This document shows, piece by piece, positions 1 through 6,649 of a stretch of DNA of 6,750 nucleotides. The notes beneath the pieces were generated by a model. It was not told the origin of the DNA. It saw nothing but the letters and a program-made list of their open reading frames with translations, and did no database searches. Position 1 is the stretch's first letter; each line of letters opens with the position of its first letter. The translations under genes and the position numbers were made by a program. Source of the stretch: CAYJBP01 sp964372025 (GTDB lineage: Bacteria > Bacillota > Dehalobacteriia > UBA4068). The stretch lies in the NCBI GenBank assembly GCA_964372025.1, contig CAYJPF010000129.1, positions 1 through 6,750 on the forward strand, written 5' to 3'.

Positions 1-123
1 CGCCCCACCTGGAAAATTAAAAATACCGCTCCAACTACATTTGCTAGTTTAGTAAATTGTCTTATTCGCTAGCTGCTTTTGATATCTTGACTTGTCTTCG
101 CTTTTTACCCTTTTAGGGTGCTC
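1..123. repeat. Direct repeat, copy 1 (left end cut by the window)
   Basis: This segment matches 245-367 with no gaps at a constant offset of 244 bp. Positions 1-51 are identical to 245-295. Positions 52-123 agree at about 49 of 72 bases, with identical blocks at cgctagctgcttt and ttttagggtgct. The match begins at the window edge and within one arm of the hairpin seen complete at 207-273, so the element must continue leftwards and more copies are likely. Confidence 0.9.
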
Positions 124-205
124 AAGCCCAGCTTGTTACTCCAGTTTTACCTTGCGCCGAAAGCCTACTATTCCTGTCTGCCTTCACTTGGCGCTCCTTA
201 AACAT
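49..205 (-). pseudogene. Short basic ORF inside the repeat, apparently frameshifted
   Basis: On the minus strand an ATG at 205, six bases after AAAGG and directly after the long hairpin, opens a 27-codon frame that ends at TGA (122-124). One extra base at that TGA separates it from a second open frame that starts GAG-CAC-CCT at 123 and runs to TAA at 49-51. Joined, they would give about 51 residues rich in Lys and Arg. The second part, from the HPK at 118-120, has a counterpart in copy 2: both read HPK, then EDK-x-R-x2-KQLA, then Tyr and stop (12 of 23 residues identical, no gaps, same stop). I do not recognise a family. It may be a decayed gene, or a chance frame through a structured repeat. 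Confidence 0.3.
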
Positions 206-206
206 T

Positions 207-273
207 GCGGCCTTTATTTTTAATTTCCCAGACGGGGCAAAAACCGCCCCACCTGGAAAATTAAAAATACCGC
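207..273 (-). repeat. Long hairpin of the repeat element, best formed in minus-strand RNA
   Basis: Bases 215-238 pair with 246-269 around a seven-base loop: 24 positions with three mismatches. On the plus strand these are C-A mismatches, but on the minus strand all three are G-U wobbles, so the transcript of the minus strand would form an uninterrupted stem. GCGG at 207-210 and CCGC at 270-273 add four more pairs past a four-base bulge. The apex is GGGGC/GCCCC and the base is A/T-rich. No U-tract follows directly, so it does not look like an ordinary terminator. The right arm recurs at 2-29, whose partner lies outside the window. Confidence 0.8.
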
Positions 274-367
274 TCCAACTACATTTGCTAGTTTAATAAG
301 TTTCTCTACTCGCTAGCTGCTTTAGGCCTCGCATCTTATCTTCGTTTGCTAGTTTTTTAGGGTGCTT
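245..367. repeat. Direct repeat, copy 2
   Basis: This is the second copy of the 244-bp-period repeat: 51 bp are identical to 1-51, followed by 72 bp of about 68 percent identity. To the right of 367 the similarity fades, with at most scattered matches to 124-175, so this is the right end of the recognisable array. Its left end forms one arm of the long hairpin at 207-273. Confidence 0.9.
293..364 (-). pseudogene. Remnant of the same repeat ORF in copy 2
   Basis: The minus strand from 364 to the TAA at 293-295 reads HPKK, NEDK, then KQLA and ends with Tyr, parallel to copy 1. No start codon or upstream frame can be followed beyond a TAA nine bases upstream of the CAC at 362-364, so only the C-terminal 23 codons are recognisable. 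Three codon differences from copy 1 are synonymous and eleven change the residue, so there is little sign of purifying selection across the whole stretch. Confidence 0.25.
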
Positions 368-558
368 TACTTAGGTCGGCTTATATCGTTTTTCCTAAAA
401 GCCTTTGCCAAGGATGGCATTTCTCAAATACAGAACATCAAGTTTATCCTAGCCCTTGTCCAACTATTAATGCAGGTTATCATGGCTAAATTTATCATCG
501 ATATCAGGCATTTCAGCATCCTCAATCCTATATATCTAGTTTTATGGTTTTATTGTGC
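368..558. other. Intergenic stretch with only very short ORFs
   Basis: No gene can be supported here. On the minus strand there are three short frames: 424-519 (31 codons, hydrophobic with Arg, AGGA six bases before ATG), 467-511 (14 codons, GAGG eight bases before ATG, acidic) and 367-420 (17 codons, basic). A perfect TTGACA at 575-580, in the loop of the operon terminator, is followed 17 bp later by CACAAT (552-557), a weak promoter-like pair pointing into them. The frames overlap one another and none has a recognisable product. A plus-strand frame from GTG at 362 to 565 has no ribosome binding site. Confidence 0.3.
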
Positions 559-591
559 AAAATAAAACGCTATTTGTCAATAGCGTTTTAT
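559..591 (-). terminator. Intrinsic terminator of the c-di-GMP operon
   Basis: A perfect 13-bp stem (562-574 paired with 579-591) with a four-base loop starts 17 bases after the stop codon at 609. On the minus strand the descending arm runs into TTTTATTTT, the U-tract expected for Rho-independent termination. On the plus strand the stem is followed by CCGGG, so it should work mainly for the minus-strand operon. Confidence 0.85.
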
Positions 592-608
592 CCGGGTACT
601 GTTAATAT

Positions 609-2528
609 TTATTTATCCGCAGCGGCCGAGGCCAAAAAGATGGAGATTAATTTGATAATATACTGCACCGTATTAATCTCTTTTTCGCTCCAAACACGGT
701 TTTCGGTATTATCATCGATGCCAAATACCAGGCGGGTGTGGCCTTTGCATTTGGTTTGCGCCAGCAAATAAGAATTGGTAATCTCAAAATCCAGCAATTG
801 CTTTTTGGGCTTGTCAGTACTTAAATCTAAAGCATTATTATACATAATACCACTACTATCCAAATCGCCAAAAAATTCGCCAAATGCTTCAATCGGGACA
901 TTCTGAAAAGCATCATAATAGCTCTTCCCATACTCCCCTACCCATTCATAGCTGATATTAAAATGTTTGCCTTCATCAAAGGTTTGGGCAATATAGCAGC
1001 GGTCTACATTTAAATGCTTGCCGATTAAGCGCAAAACCGTATTTAAAGAGCCTTCCACATCATCTACCTGATACATCAAATCAAATACCACCGAGGTAAT
1101 CTCGGCATCAAAATAGGCATTAATCGGATTATTGGCATTATCCACTGCGGTTAAGTTTTTAGTGCTAAAACCGGCAATTTGCTCGGAATAGATAGTATAA
1201 CGGTCTTTACCGGCCATCTTAGAGCTATAAAGAGCCTTATCGGCGCATTGATAAAGGCTTTCATAGGTATCGGCATGCTGAGGATACATGGCAACACCAA
1301 TACTGCCCGAAATTTTATAATCCTTATTCTCGCCGGAATAACTATTGCTAAAGGCCTTAGCAATAGCTTGTGCCTTACTTTCTATTATTTTTTCATTGGA
1401 GATATTTTTGATAAATACCAAAAATTCATCGCCGCCGATACGGCCAATAATATCTGCTCCCCTAAAATTGGCATGCAGGTTTTTGGCAATATCACTTAAG
1501 GTTATATCGCCAAAATAATGGCCTAGCTCATCATTAACAGCCTTAAAATCATCAACATCAATTAAAAATAAAGCATGGGTTCCGGTAGGAAAATTAATTA
1601 AAGTTTCCTTTACGATATCCTCGGTGGTAATTTTGTTTAAACAATTGGTTAGCAAATCGGTTTTGGATAAAACCTCTAGCTTTTTTTGCTTATCGATATC
1701 ATAGGTTTTGCCAATCGAAAACATCGGTTTACCATCTTTATTATACATGGTTTTATAGGTAATTCGATAATATTTGTAAATACCATTAGGCTGCACAAAG
1801 CGCACTTCTACCGGGTGAACATCGCCATTTTTTAGATTTTGATCGAATTGTAAAAATGTTTTTAAATCATCAGGATATACCATGCCGCTATCTACCACAT
1901 AGCTGGGAAAAGGCTGCCGTTCGGCCTTTAGGCCTAAAATTTCGCGACCTTTGCCAAAAAATTGAATAGTAGCCATATTTACATCATAAATCCAAAACCA
2001 TTCCTCGGTAAGCTCGGCTACGGTATTAAATAGCGCTTTATAGGTAATACGGCTATGATAATAATCATCAAAAGCAGCAACATCATCGTTGCCGGCTAAT
2101 TGCGGCCGCAAATCTTGCATAATGCTTAATAAAAGCTGATTACCCTGATTATCCTTAATATCTAGGCGATAAATGCTAATATGCAAAGGTATTTCATCAT
2201 TATCAATATCTATATCAAGCCAGCTAAAATGCACTTCGCCTTTACTTAAAGCTTGCTGCACATATTCGCTAAAAGCCTGGCGAGAATCCTTCCCATTGGG
2301 CTGATTAAGTGGTGTAAGCTGATAAAAACTATCAGCAAACTGCTGTTTAGTTGTTAATTTATACAGGTTTGCTGTATAAGCATTACAATAAACACTTTCG
2401 GCTTTTTCGGTTACTAAGGTTATACATAGCGGAATATTATCGAGCATGATCATTAATTGCTCTGCCGAAAACTGATTGCTTTGATCAATAAGCTCCGCAT
2501 GATTAGGTTGCTGATGATTAGCTTGCAT
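609..2528 (-). CDS. Sensory diguanylate cyclase (PAS-PAS-GGDEF-GAF), paralog of the N-terminal half of the upstream gene
   Basis: This 639-residue soluble protein has two PAS-like domains (about 22-142 and 161-280), a GGDEF domain (about 287-446) and a C-terminal GAF domain (about 471-632). The GGDEF motif (365-369) is canonical. Asp324, Asn332 and Asp341 fill the metal and guanine-binding positions known from PleD, and ADKALYSSK with GKDR closes the domain, so synthesis of c-di-GMP from two GTP is expected. An intact inhibition site, R356-G-A-D359, lies at the usual distance before the motif, predicting product feedback. The whole length aligns with residues about 7-627 of the upstream product: shared short strings include DLRP, ATIQF, GKG and YEW, and both have a W-x3-E-x-N-T near the GAF end. 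The start is fixed by GGGGAGG six bases upstream. It lies 37 bp after the upstream gene and is followed by a terminator, so it is the last gene of the operon. A GAF after GGDEF is unusual; the common order is sensor first. Confidence 0.95.
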   Translation of the reverse strand: MQANHQQPNHAELIDQSNQFSAEQLMIMLDNIPLCITLVTEKAESVYCNAYTANLYKLTTKQQFADSFYQLTPLNQPNGKDSRQAFSEYVQQALSKGEVHFSWLDIDIDNDEIPLHISIYRLDIKDNQGNQLLLSIMQDLRPQLAGNDDVAAFDDYYHSRITYKALFNTVAELTEEWFWIYDVNMATIQFFGKGREILGLKAERQPFPSYVVDSGMVYPDDLKTFLQFDQNLKNGDVHPVEVRFVQPNGIYKYYRITYKTMYNKDGKPMFSIGKTYDIDKQKKLEVLSKTDLLTNCLNKITTEDIVKETLINFPTGTHALFLIDVDDFKAVNDELGHYFGDITLSDIAKNLHANFRGADIIGRIGGDEFLVFIKNISNEKIIESKAQAIAKAFSNSYSGENKDYKISGSIGVAMYPQHADTYESLYQCADKALYSSKMAGKDRYTIYSEQIAGFSTKNLTAVDNANNPINAYFDAEITSVVFDLMYQVDDVEGSLNTVLRLIGKHLNVDRCYIAQTFDEGKHFNISYEWVGEYGKSYYDAFQNVPIEAFGEFFGDLDSSGIMYNNALDLSTDKPKKQLLDFEITNSYLLAQTKCKGHTRLVFGIDDNTENRVWSEKEINTVQYIIKLISIFLASAAADK

Positions 2529-2534
2529 AGTAAA

Positions 2535-2541
2535 CCTCCCC
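2535..2541 (-). promoter_or_regulatory. Strong ribosome binding site of the PAS-PAS-GGDEF-GAF gene
   Basis: GGGGAGG on the minus strand sits six bases before the start codon at 2528, in the 37-bp gap between the two genes. It sets the start of the second gene and is a stronger match to the anti-Shine-Dalgarno than that of the first gene. The gap contains no terminator and no recognisable promoter, which supports cotranscription with independent translation initiation. Confidence 0.85.
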
Positions 2542-2565
2542 TTTAAATTTCTATCTGTTTATTGC

Positions 2566-5500
2566 TTATTCTTGCCTAAAGTATTTATCTTCAAAGTCGG
2601 TAATACTAATTGGCCTGCTTAAATAGTAGCCCTGCCCTTTATGGCAATTTAGGTTTTTAAGCACCTCGAATTGTTCGACAGTTTCGATACCCTCGGCAAC
2701 CGAAACCATGTTCGGTAAATCATTACAAAGATTTAAGGCAACCTTAGTAAGAATTTTAGATTTTTGATCGGTATGAACTGTTTTGGTTAATTGCATATCA
2801 ATTTTAATTTCGTCAAAATCCGACCCTTGCAGCGATGTTAAATTGGAATAGCCGGTGCCAAAATCATCTAAAGAAACACAAAAACCGGCATTTTTTAATG
2901 AGCTTATAATTTGCGAAAAGACTAAATCATCGGCATGGCTGATTGTTTCGGTAATTTCGATGATGATTTTTGATTTTTCTACCGCGTATTTTTCGCAAAT
3001 TTGCGATAGCTTAGCCACAATATTTTTGCCCATAATTGTAGAGCGCGAGCAGTTTACCGATAGCTGAAGATTTTTTGCACAATCCACATCCTGCCATTTT
3101 TGCAATAATTGGCAAACTGTTTCCAGCACATAAAGATCGATTTGGGCTATCATGCCCTCTTTTTCATAAAAGGGTACAAAAGAAGCCGGCGATTGGATAT
3201 TGCCATGGGCATCAATACGGCGAATTAAGGCCTCTACCCCATCTAATCGATTGGTTTTAAAGCTAATTTGTGGCTGCAAATACACCACATATTTACCGCT
3301 TTTAATTTCATGCGCCAAGTTTTTGCTAAGGATGGCCGTATAATTTAGGCTGGCCCTAATGGTATTAAATTGCTCAAAATCTTGAATATCTTCATCGGTG
3401 ATATTGGTATTCCAGGTAAAGCCTATTGCCGCATTAAGATCGGGCTCTTGCTCAATAATTTGCTTAAGTTTGGTAATTTTAGCCTCGAAAACCATTTCCT
3501 CTACATTTTGCTCGAGCACTACAAATTCATCGCCGCCTACCCTAAAGATATCATCACCAAAAACAGTAGTAAGCATATGCGCCATTTTTTTAAGCATTTC
3601 GTCGCCATAGCGAGTGCCTTGTTCCTCATTAATTTTAGAAAGGCCTGCTATATCCACATAAGCAACACCTAAGGATAATACATGGCTTTCGTCAATTTCC
3701 AGCAAAGCACGCCGATAGCTTTGTCGGTTTTTAACCTTGGTTAGGCTATCATAATAACTAAGCTGATTTAAAGAGTCGATTAATCGATTCTTTTCTAAAA
3801 AGTCGGCAATAAAGCCGGCCAGCGAGCTAAGTAGCCAGTACTTATCAATATTGGCCTGCGGATTATCTACGGCAAACATGCCAACAAACTCGCCTTTATT
3901 ATCTAAAATAGAAGCACAAATTATATGTTTTGCATCGCGTTCTTGCAATAAAGGCATAATCAATTGATTATCGGCAAAAAAGCCTTGTACATCATCCAAA
4001 TAAGCTACGCTTTTATCTTTTAGCATCTCCATAAAAGGGTTAAGTAAGCTAATCGGCATATTTTGCAATTGATGCTTAAAGGGCTGCATATTATCATTTG
4101 TCCACTCATGGGTATTATTTACATATTGCCGATCTTCGCTAATTTGCAAAACTACCCCCCGTGTGGCATTATAAAAGCGGCAAACAATATTTAAAATCTC
4201 CTCGATAGAGGCTACCGGGGTGGCATCGGTATGGAGCATTTTAATGCAATCCAAAAGCAGGGTTTGCTCTTCCAGCTTATTTTTTACTTCTTCTTCCAGG
4301 TTAACCATTTTGGTTATATCGGTAGCTACCTGCAATTTTACCATTTTGCCATTTAAATGCACTAATTTATCTTTAAACAAATAGCTTTTATTAAAGCGGG
4401 GATTATAGTAGGTCCATTCATAAAACTCATGCTCGGTGGTATACTGATTAGTGCAAAATTCGCAAGGCTCGGTTTTTTCATGTAATAAGGCATAGCATTT
4501 ACTATTACGCCAAACGCTTTCATCAGGACTACCATACATACCCAGCGCTTTTTTATTCATATGAATAATATCATAAGTTTCGGGATCGACAATATAAATA
4601 AAATTATCGGTATTATCGCCCACAAAGGCTGATATTTTATTATAAGCGCTTAAAATTGCAACTTCTTCATGCAAATGTTTGCCTTGCAAGATAATCGAAA
4701 AAACCCTGGTCATATAGTTTAGGGTATTCATTTCCACATCTGTCCATTGGCGGATATTTTGGCAATCTTCGATGCCGATAAAAAAGGTAACGGCATCATC
4801 TTTTTTAACCTGGCTATGCACAAAGGCCTTGGTTTTATAGCTGCTGATAATATCCAGCACCCGTTTTTCTAAAGTGCAGCTAGTAATATCCGGACAAGAA
4901 TAAACGCCATTAACCGAACAACTATTTAATAAATCATCGATATAGCTGGCCGGGAAGTTTACATCTTTATGCGGATGCGGCTCGATACCTTCGCGGCACC
5001 ATTCGTAGGTAAAGCTATAGGTTTGGCCATTATCAAAGGATTCGCCGATTAAGCAGCGGCAGGCATTATAGCTTTGCCCTAAATAGCGCAAAGCAGCATT
5101 AATAGCCGTATGATCGCTATTACGCTCATAAAGGATATTAAAAATTGAAGCAGTAATGGCATGATCCATATTTAAGCCGGATATTTTACCGGCCTTAGCC
5201 GCTTTAGATAAAAGCAATGCAGAATCATCATTTTGCTGCTCATCAAAATAAAACCAGGACTTATCGCTGATTTTGGCTTTAAACAAAGCCTTATCGGCAC
5301 ATTGCCGATAATAATCATAGGATAATTGCCGATTATTGCATACCACAACCCCCATTTTAATTATAATTTCAACCGAGGTATGGGGTAAATCATAGGGGGC
5401 ATGGATATAATTGATAAATTCTTCAACTTTGGCATTAAACTGTTCTTGATCTTTTAGTTTATTAATATAAATAATAAATTCATCGCCGCCTACACGGCCG

Positions 5501-6546
5501 ATAATATCTTTTTCATAGACCCAAGAATTAAGGCGGCCGGCTAATTGACGCAGGATTTCGTCGCCATAAAAATGGCCATATTGCTCATTAAAAGCCTTAA
5601 AATTAACAATATCCAGCAATAATAAAGCCGAATCATATTCGCCTGCTTTAGTTAGTTTTTCGCTAATTATAGCTTCGGTATCCATTTTGCTATAACATTT
5701 GGTTAAGGCATCAAACTTGGCTTGTTTTTCCAAAAGCCTTTGCTGATGCACATCATGCGCCCTACCGATAATAACTAAGGGCTGTTTTTGATTATTATAG
5801 ATAAAATCATAAATAATCCGATAATAGCGAAAAGTACCATCGGCCTGAATAATCCGCAAATCCTGGGGTTTTACTATGCCATTATTCATATTATAGGCAA
5901 GCTCTTGATAAAGATTAATATCCTCTTCATGAACATTAGATTCGTCATATTTAAAGGGTACCGTAATGCTGCCATAATCCTTGCCCGAAAATTTTTGCAA
6001 GCCTTTGCCTAAAAACTGAATAGTTGCCGTTCTAGTATCTATAGCAAAATATAAATCCTCGGCTATTTCGGCCAATTTACTAAGGAATGCTTTTTCGGGA
6101 ACTCGATTACGAAAATAAAAATCGTCGTCTGTAGTTTCAATTTTTTTAAATTCGGGGCGCAAATCGCGCACAAAGCCGACAATAAAAGATTGATCATCAA
6201 TGATATTAAGTTTATTTAAAGTGATTTCGGCAGGTAATTCCAGGCCATCATTATCTAAGTGCAGCCATTTAAACTGATGATAGCCATCTTTTTCCAAAAT
6301 GGCCATATTGCGCTTAAACATTTCGGCCGAACTAATGCCATTGGGCTGCATTTGTGGCGAAAACTTATGAAAATTACGCAAATATTGCTCTTCGTCATCA
6401 ATGCCAAACATGGTTAACACCTGCTTATTGCAGGCAATATTATTCATTTGCGCATCCCATAAATTAAGTGCCAGTGGTACTTTATCGACAATGTTTTGCA
6501 AGACTTTAACAAAGTTTTCCTTGGAAATATTTGTAATATCCTTCAT
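2566..6546 (-). CDS. Multi-sensor cyclic-di-GMP cyclase/phosphodiesterase (PAS-PAS-GGDEF-GAF-PAS-GAF-GGDEF-EAL)
   Basis: This 1326-residue protein has no signal peptide or membrane segment, so it is probably cytoplasmic. Visible order: PAS about 9-130, PAS about 152-270 with a PAC-like end, GGDEF about 277-436, GAF about 461-624, PAS about 642-747 with Cys684, Cys695 and Cys698, a short coiled linker, GAF about 768-918, GGDEF about 925-1055, EAL about 1075-1322. The first GGDEF (353-357) keeps Asp312, Asn320, Asp329 and an ADKALFKAK end, so it should convert GTP to c-di-GMP; its inhibition site is YxxD, not RxxD. The second GGDEF (1004-1008) lacks the FK pair and the ADxALYxAK end, so it may be regulatory. 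The EAL domain keeps Glu1105, Asn1165, Glu1197, Asp1227/Asp1228, Lys1248, Glu1285 and Gln1305, so it should hydrolyse c-di-GMP. The start is chosen for GAGAGG eight bases upstream. It is first in an operon with its paralog. Activities are inferred from motifs; the ligands of the sensory domains are unknown. Confidence 0.96.
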   Translation of the reverse strand: MKDITNISKENFVKVLQNIVDKVPLALNLWDAQMNNIACNKQVLTMFGIDDEEQYLRNFHKFSPQMQPNGISSAEMFKRNMAILEKDGYHQFKWLHLDNDGLELPAEITLNKLNIIDDQSFIVGFVRDLRPEFKKIETTDDDFYFRNRVPEKAFLSKLAEIAEDLYFAIDTRTATIQFLGKGLQKFSGKDYGSITVPFKYDESNVHEEDINLYQELAYNMNNGIVKPQDLRIIQADGTFRYYRIIYDFIYNNQKQPLVIIGRAHDVHQQRLLEKQAKFDALTKCYSKMDTEAIISEKLTKAGEYDSALLLLDIVNFKAFNEQYGHFYGDEILRQLAGRLNSWVYEKDIIGRVGGDEFIIYINKLKDQEQFNAKVEEFINYIHAPYDLPHTSVEIIIKMGVVVCNNRQLSYDYYRQCADKALFKAKISDKSWFYFDEQQNDDSALLLSKAAKAGKISGLNMDHAITASIFNILYERNSDHTAINAALRYLGQSYNACRCLIGESFDNGQTYSFTYEWCREGIEPHPHKDVNFPASYIDDLLNSCSVNGVYSCPDITSCTLEKRVLDIISSYKTKAFVHSQVKKDDAVTFFIGIEDCQNIRQWTDVEMNTLNYMTRVFSIILQGKHLHEEVAILSAYNKISAFVGDNTDNFIYIVDPETYDIIHMNKKALGMYGSPDESVWRNSKCYALLHEKTEPCEFCTNQYTTEHEFYEWTYYNPRFNKSYLFKDKLVHLNGKMVKLQVATDITKMVNLEEEVKNKLEEQTLLLDCIKMLHTDATPVASIEEILNIVCRFYNATRGVVLQISEDRQYVNNTHEWTNDNMQPFKHQLQNMPISLLNPFMEMLKDKSVAYLDDVQGFFADNQLIMPLLQERDAKHIICASILDNKGEFVGMFAVDNPQANIDKYWLLSSLAGFIADFLEKNRLIDSLNQLSYYDSLTKVKNRQSYRRALLEIDESHVLSLGVAYVDIAGLSKINEEQGTRYGDEMLKKMAHMLTTVFGDDIFRVGGDEFVVLEQNVEEMVFEAKITKLKQIIEQEPDLNAAIGFTWNTNITDEDIQDFEQFNTIRASLNYTAILSKNLAHEIKSGKYVVYLQPQISFKTNRLDGVEALIRRIDAHGNIQSPASFVPFYEKEGMIAQIDLYVLETVCQLLQKWQDVDCAKNLQLSVNCSRSTIMGKNIVAKLSQICEKYAVEKSKIIIEITETISHADDLVFSQIISSLKNAGFCVSLDDFGTGYSNLTSLQGSDFDEIKIDMQLTKTVHTDQKSKILTKVALNLCNDLPNMVSVAEGIETVEQFEVLKNLNCHKGQGYYLSRPISITDFEDKYFRQE

Positions 6547-6554
6547 TTAATTTA

Positions 6555-6560
6555 CCTCTC
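6555..6560 (-). promoter_or_regulatory. Ribosome binding site of the large PAS/GGDEF/EAL gene
   Basis: GAGAGG on the minus strand lies eight bases before the start codon at 6546 and fixes that start. Its last three bases, with the following TAAA, could pair with TTTACTT at 6571-6577 in the leader (seven pairs, one G-U, 13-base loop), which would partly hide it. The stem is weak. Confidence 0.75.
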
Positions 6561-6591
6561 ACGCAAGCTTAAGTAAACAGTTAAAAAAAAT

Positions 6592-6615
6592 TTAGCTACA
6601 TATTAAACTACATAT
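6592..6615 (-). repeat. Two tandem 12-bp repeats at the predicted transcription start
   Basis: Read on the minus strand, ATATGTAGTTTA is followed at once by ATATGTAGCTAA, identical at 10 of 12 positions. The pair spans the predicted start of transcription and the first bases of the leader. It could be a regulator site one helical turn apart or an accident of AT-rich sequence. Confidence 0.4.
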
Positions 6616-6617
6616 CT

Positions 6618-6646
6618 ATTATAACATTTTTTTATGCATTTTCCAA
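6618..6646 (-). promoter_or_regulatory. Sigma-A type promoter of the c-di-GMP operon
   Basis: On the minus strand TTGGAA (6641-6646) is followed after exactly 17 bp by a perfect TATAAT (6618-6623), preceded by TG one base away, which makes an extended -10. The start of transcription would fall near 6611, giving a leader of about 65 nt before the start codon of the large gene. This is the best promoter match in the window and the only convincing one for the operon. The match is read directly; activity is inferred. Confidence 0.8.
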
Positions 6647-6649
6647 GCA

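Noticed and set aside
1..367. CRISPR array
   Set aside because: Only two repeats, 51 bp or longer, with about 193 bp between the identical cores; no short regular repeat-spacer pattern and no cas gene.
362..565. Plus-strand frame of 67 codons beginning at GTG in the left flank
   Set aside because: No ribosome binding site before the GTG, start lies inside the repeat, and its end overlaps the operon terminator; hydrophobic content is typical of a chance frame in this AT-rich stretch.
544..771. Plus-strand frame of 75 codons running into the 3' end of the small cyclase gene
   Set aside because: It lies across the terminator and antisense to a well-supported GAF domain, with no ribosome binding site or recognisable product.
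1179..1499. Plus-strand frame of 106 codons within the GGDEF region of the small gene
   Set aside because: It is a shadow of the GGDEF coding sequence on the other strand; the minus-strand frame has full domain support.
3370..3672. Plus-strand frame of 100 codons within the second GGDEF of the large gene
   Set aside because: Antisense shadow of a recognisable domain, with no supporting start signal.
6547..6611. A c-di-GMP riboswitch in the leader of the operon
   Set aside because: The leader is only about 65 nt; CACGCAA appears near 6560-6566 but on the plus strand, opposite to transcription, and the paired helices of the GEMM fold are not visible.
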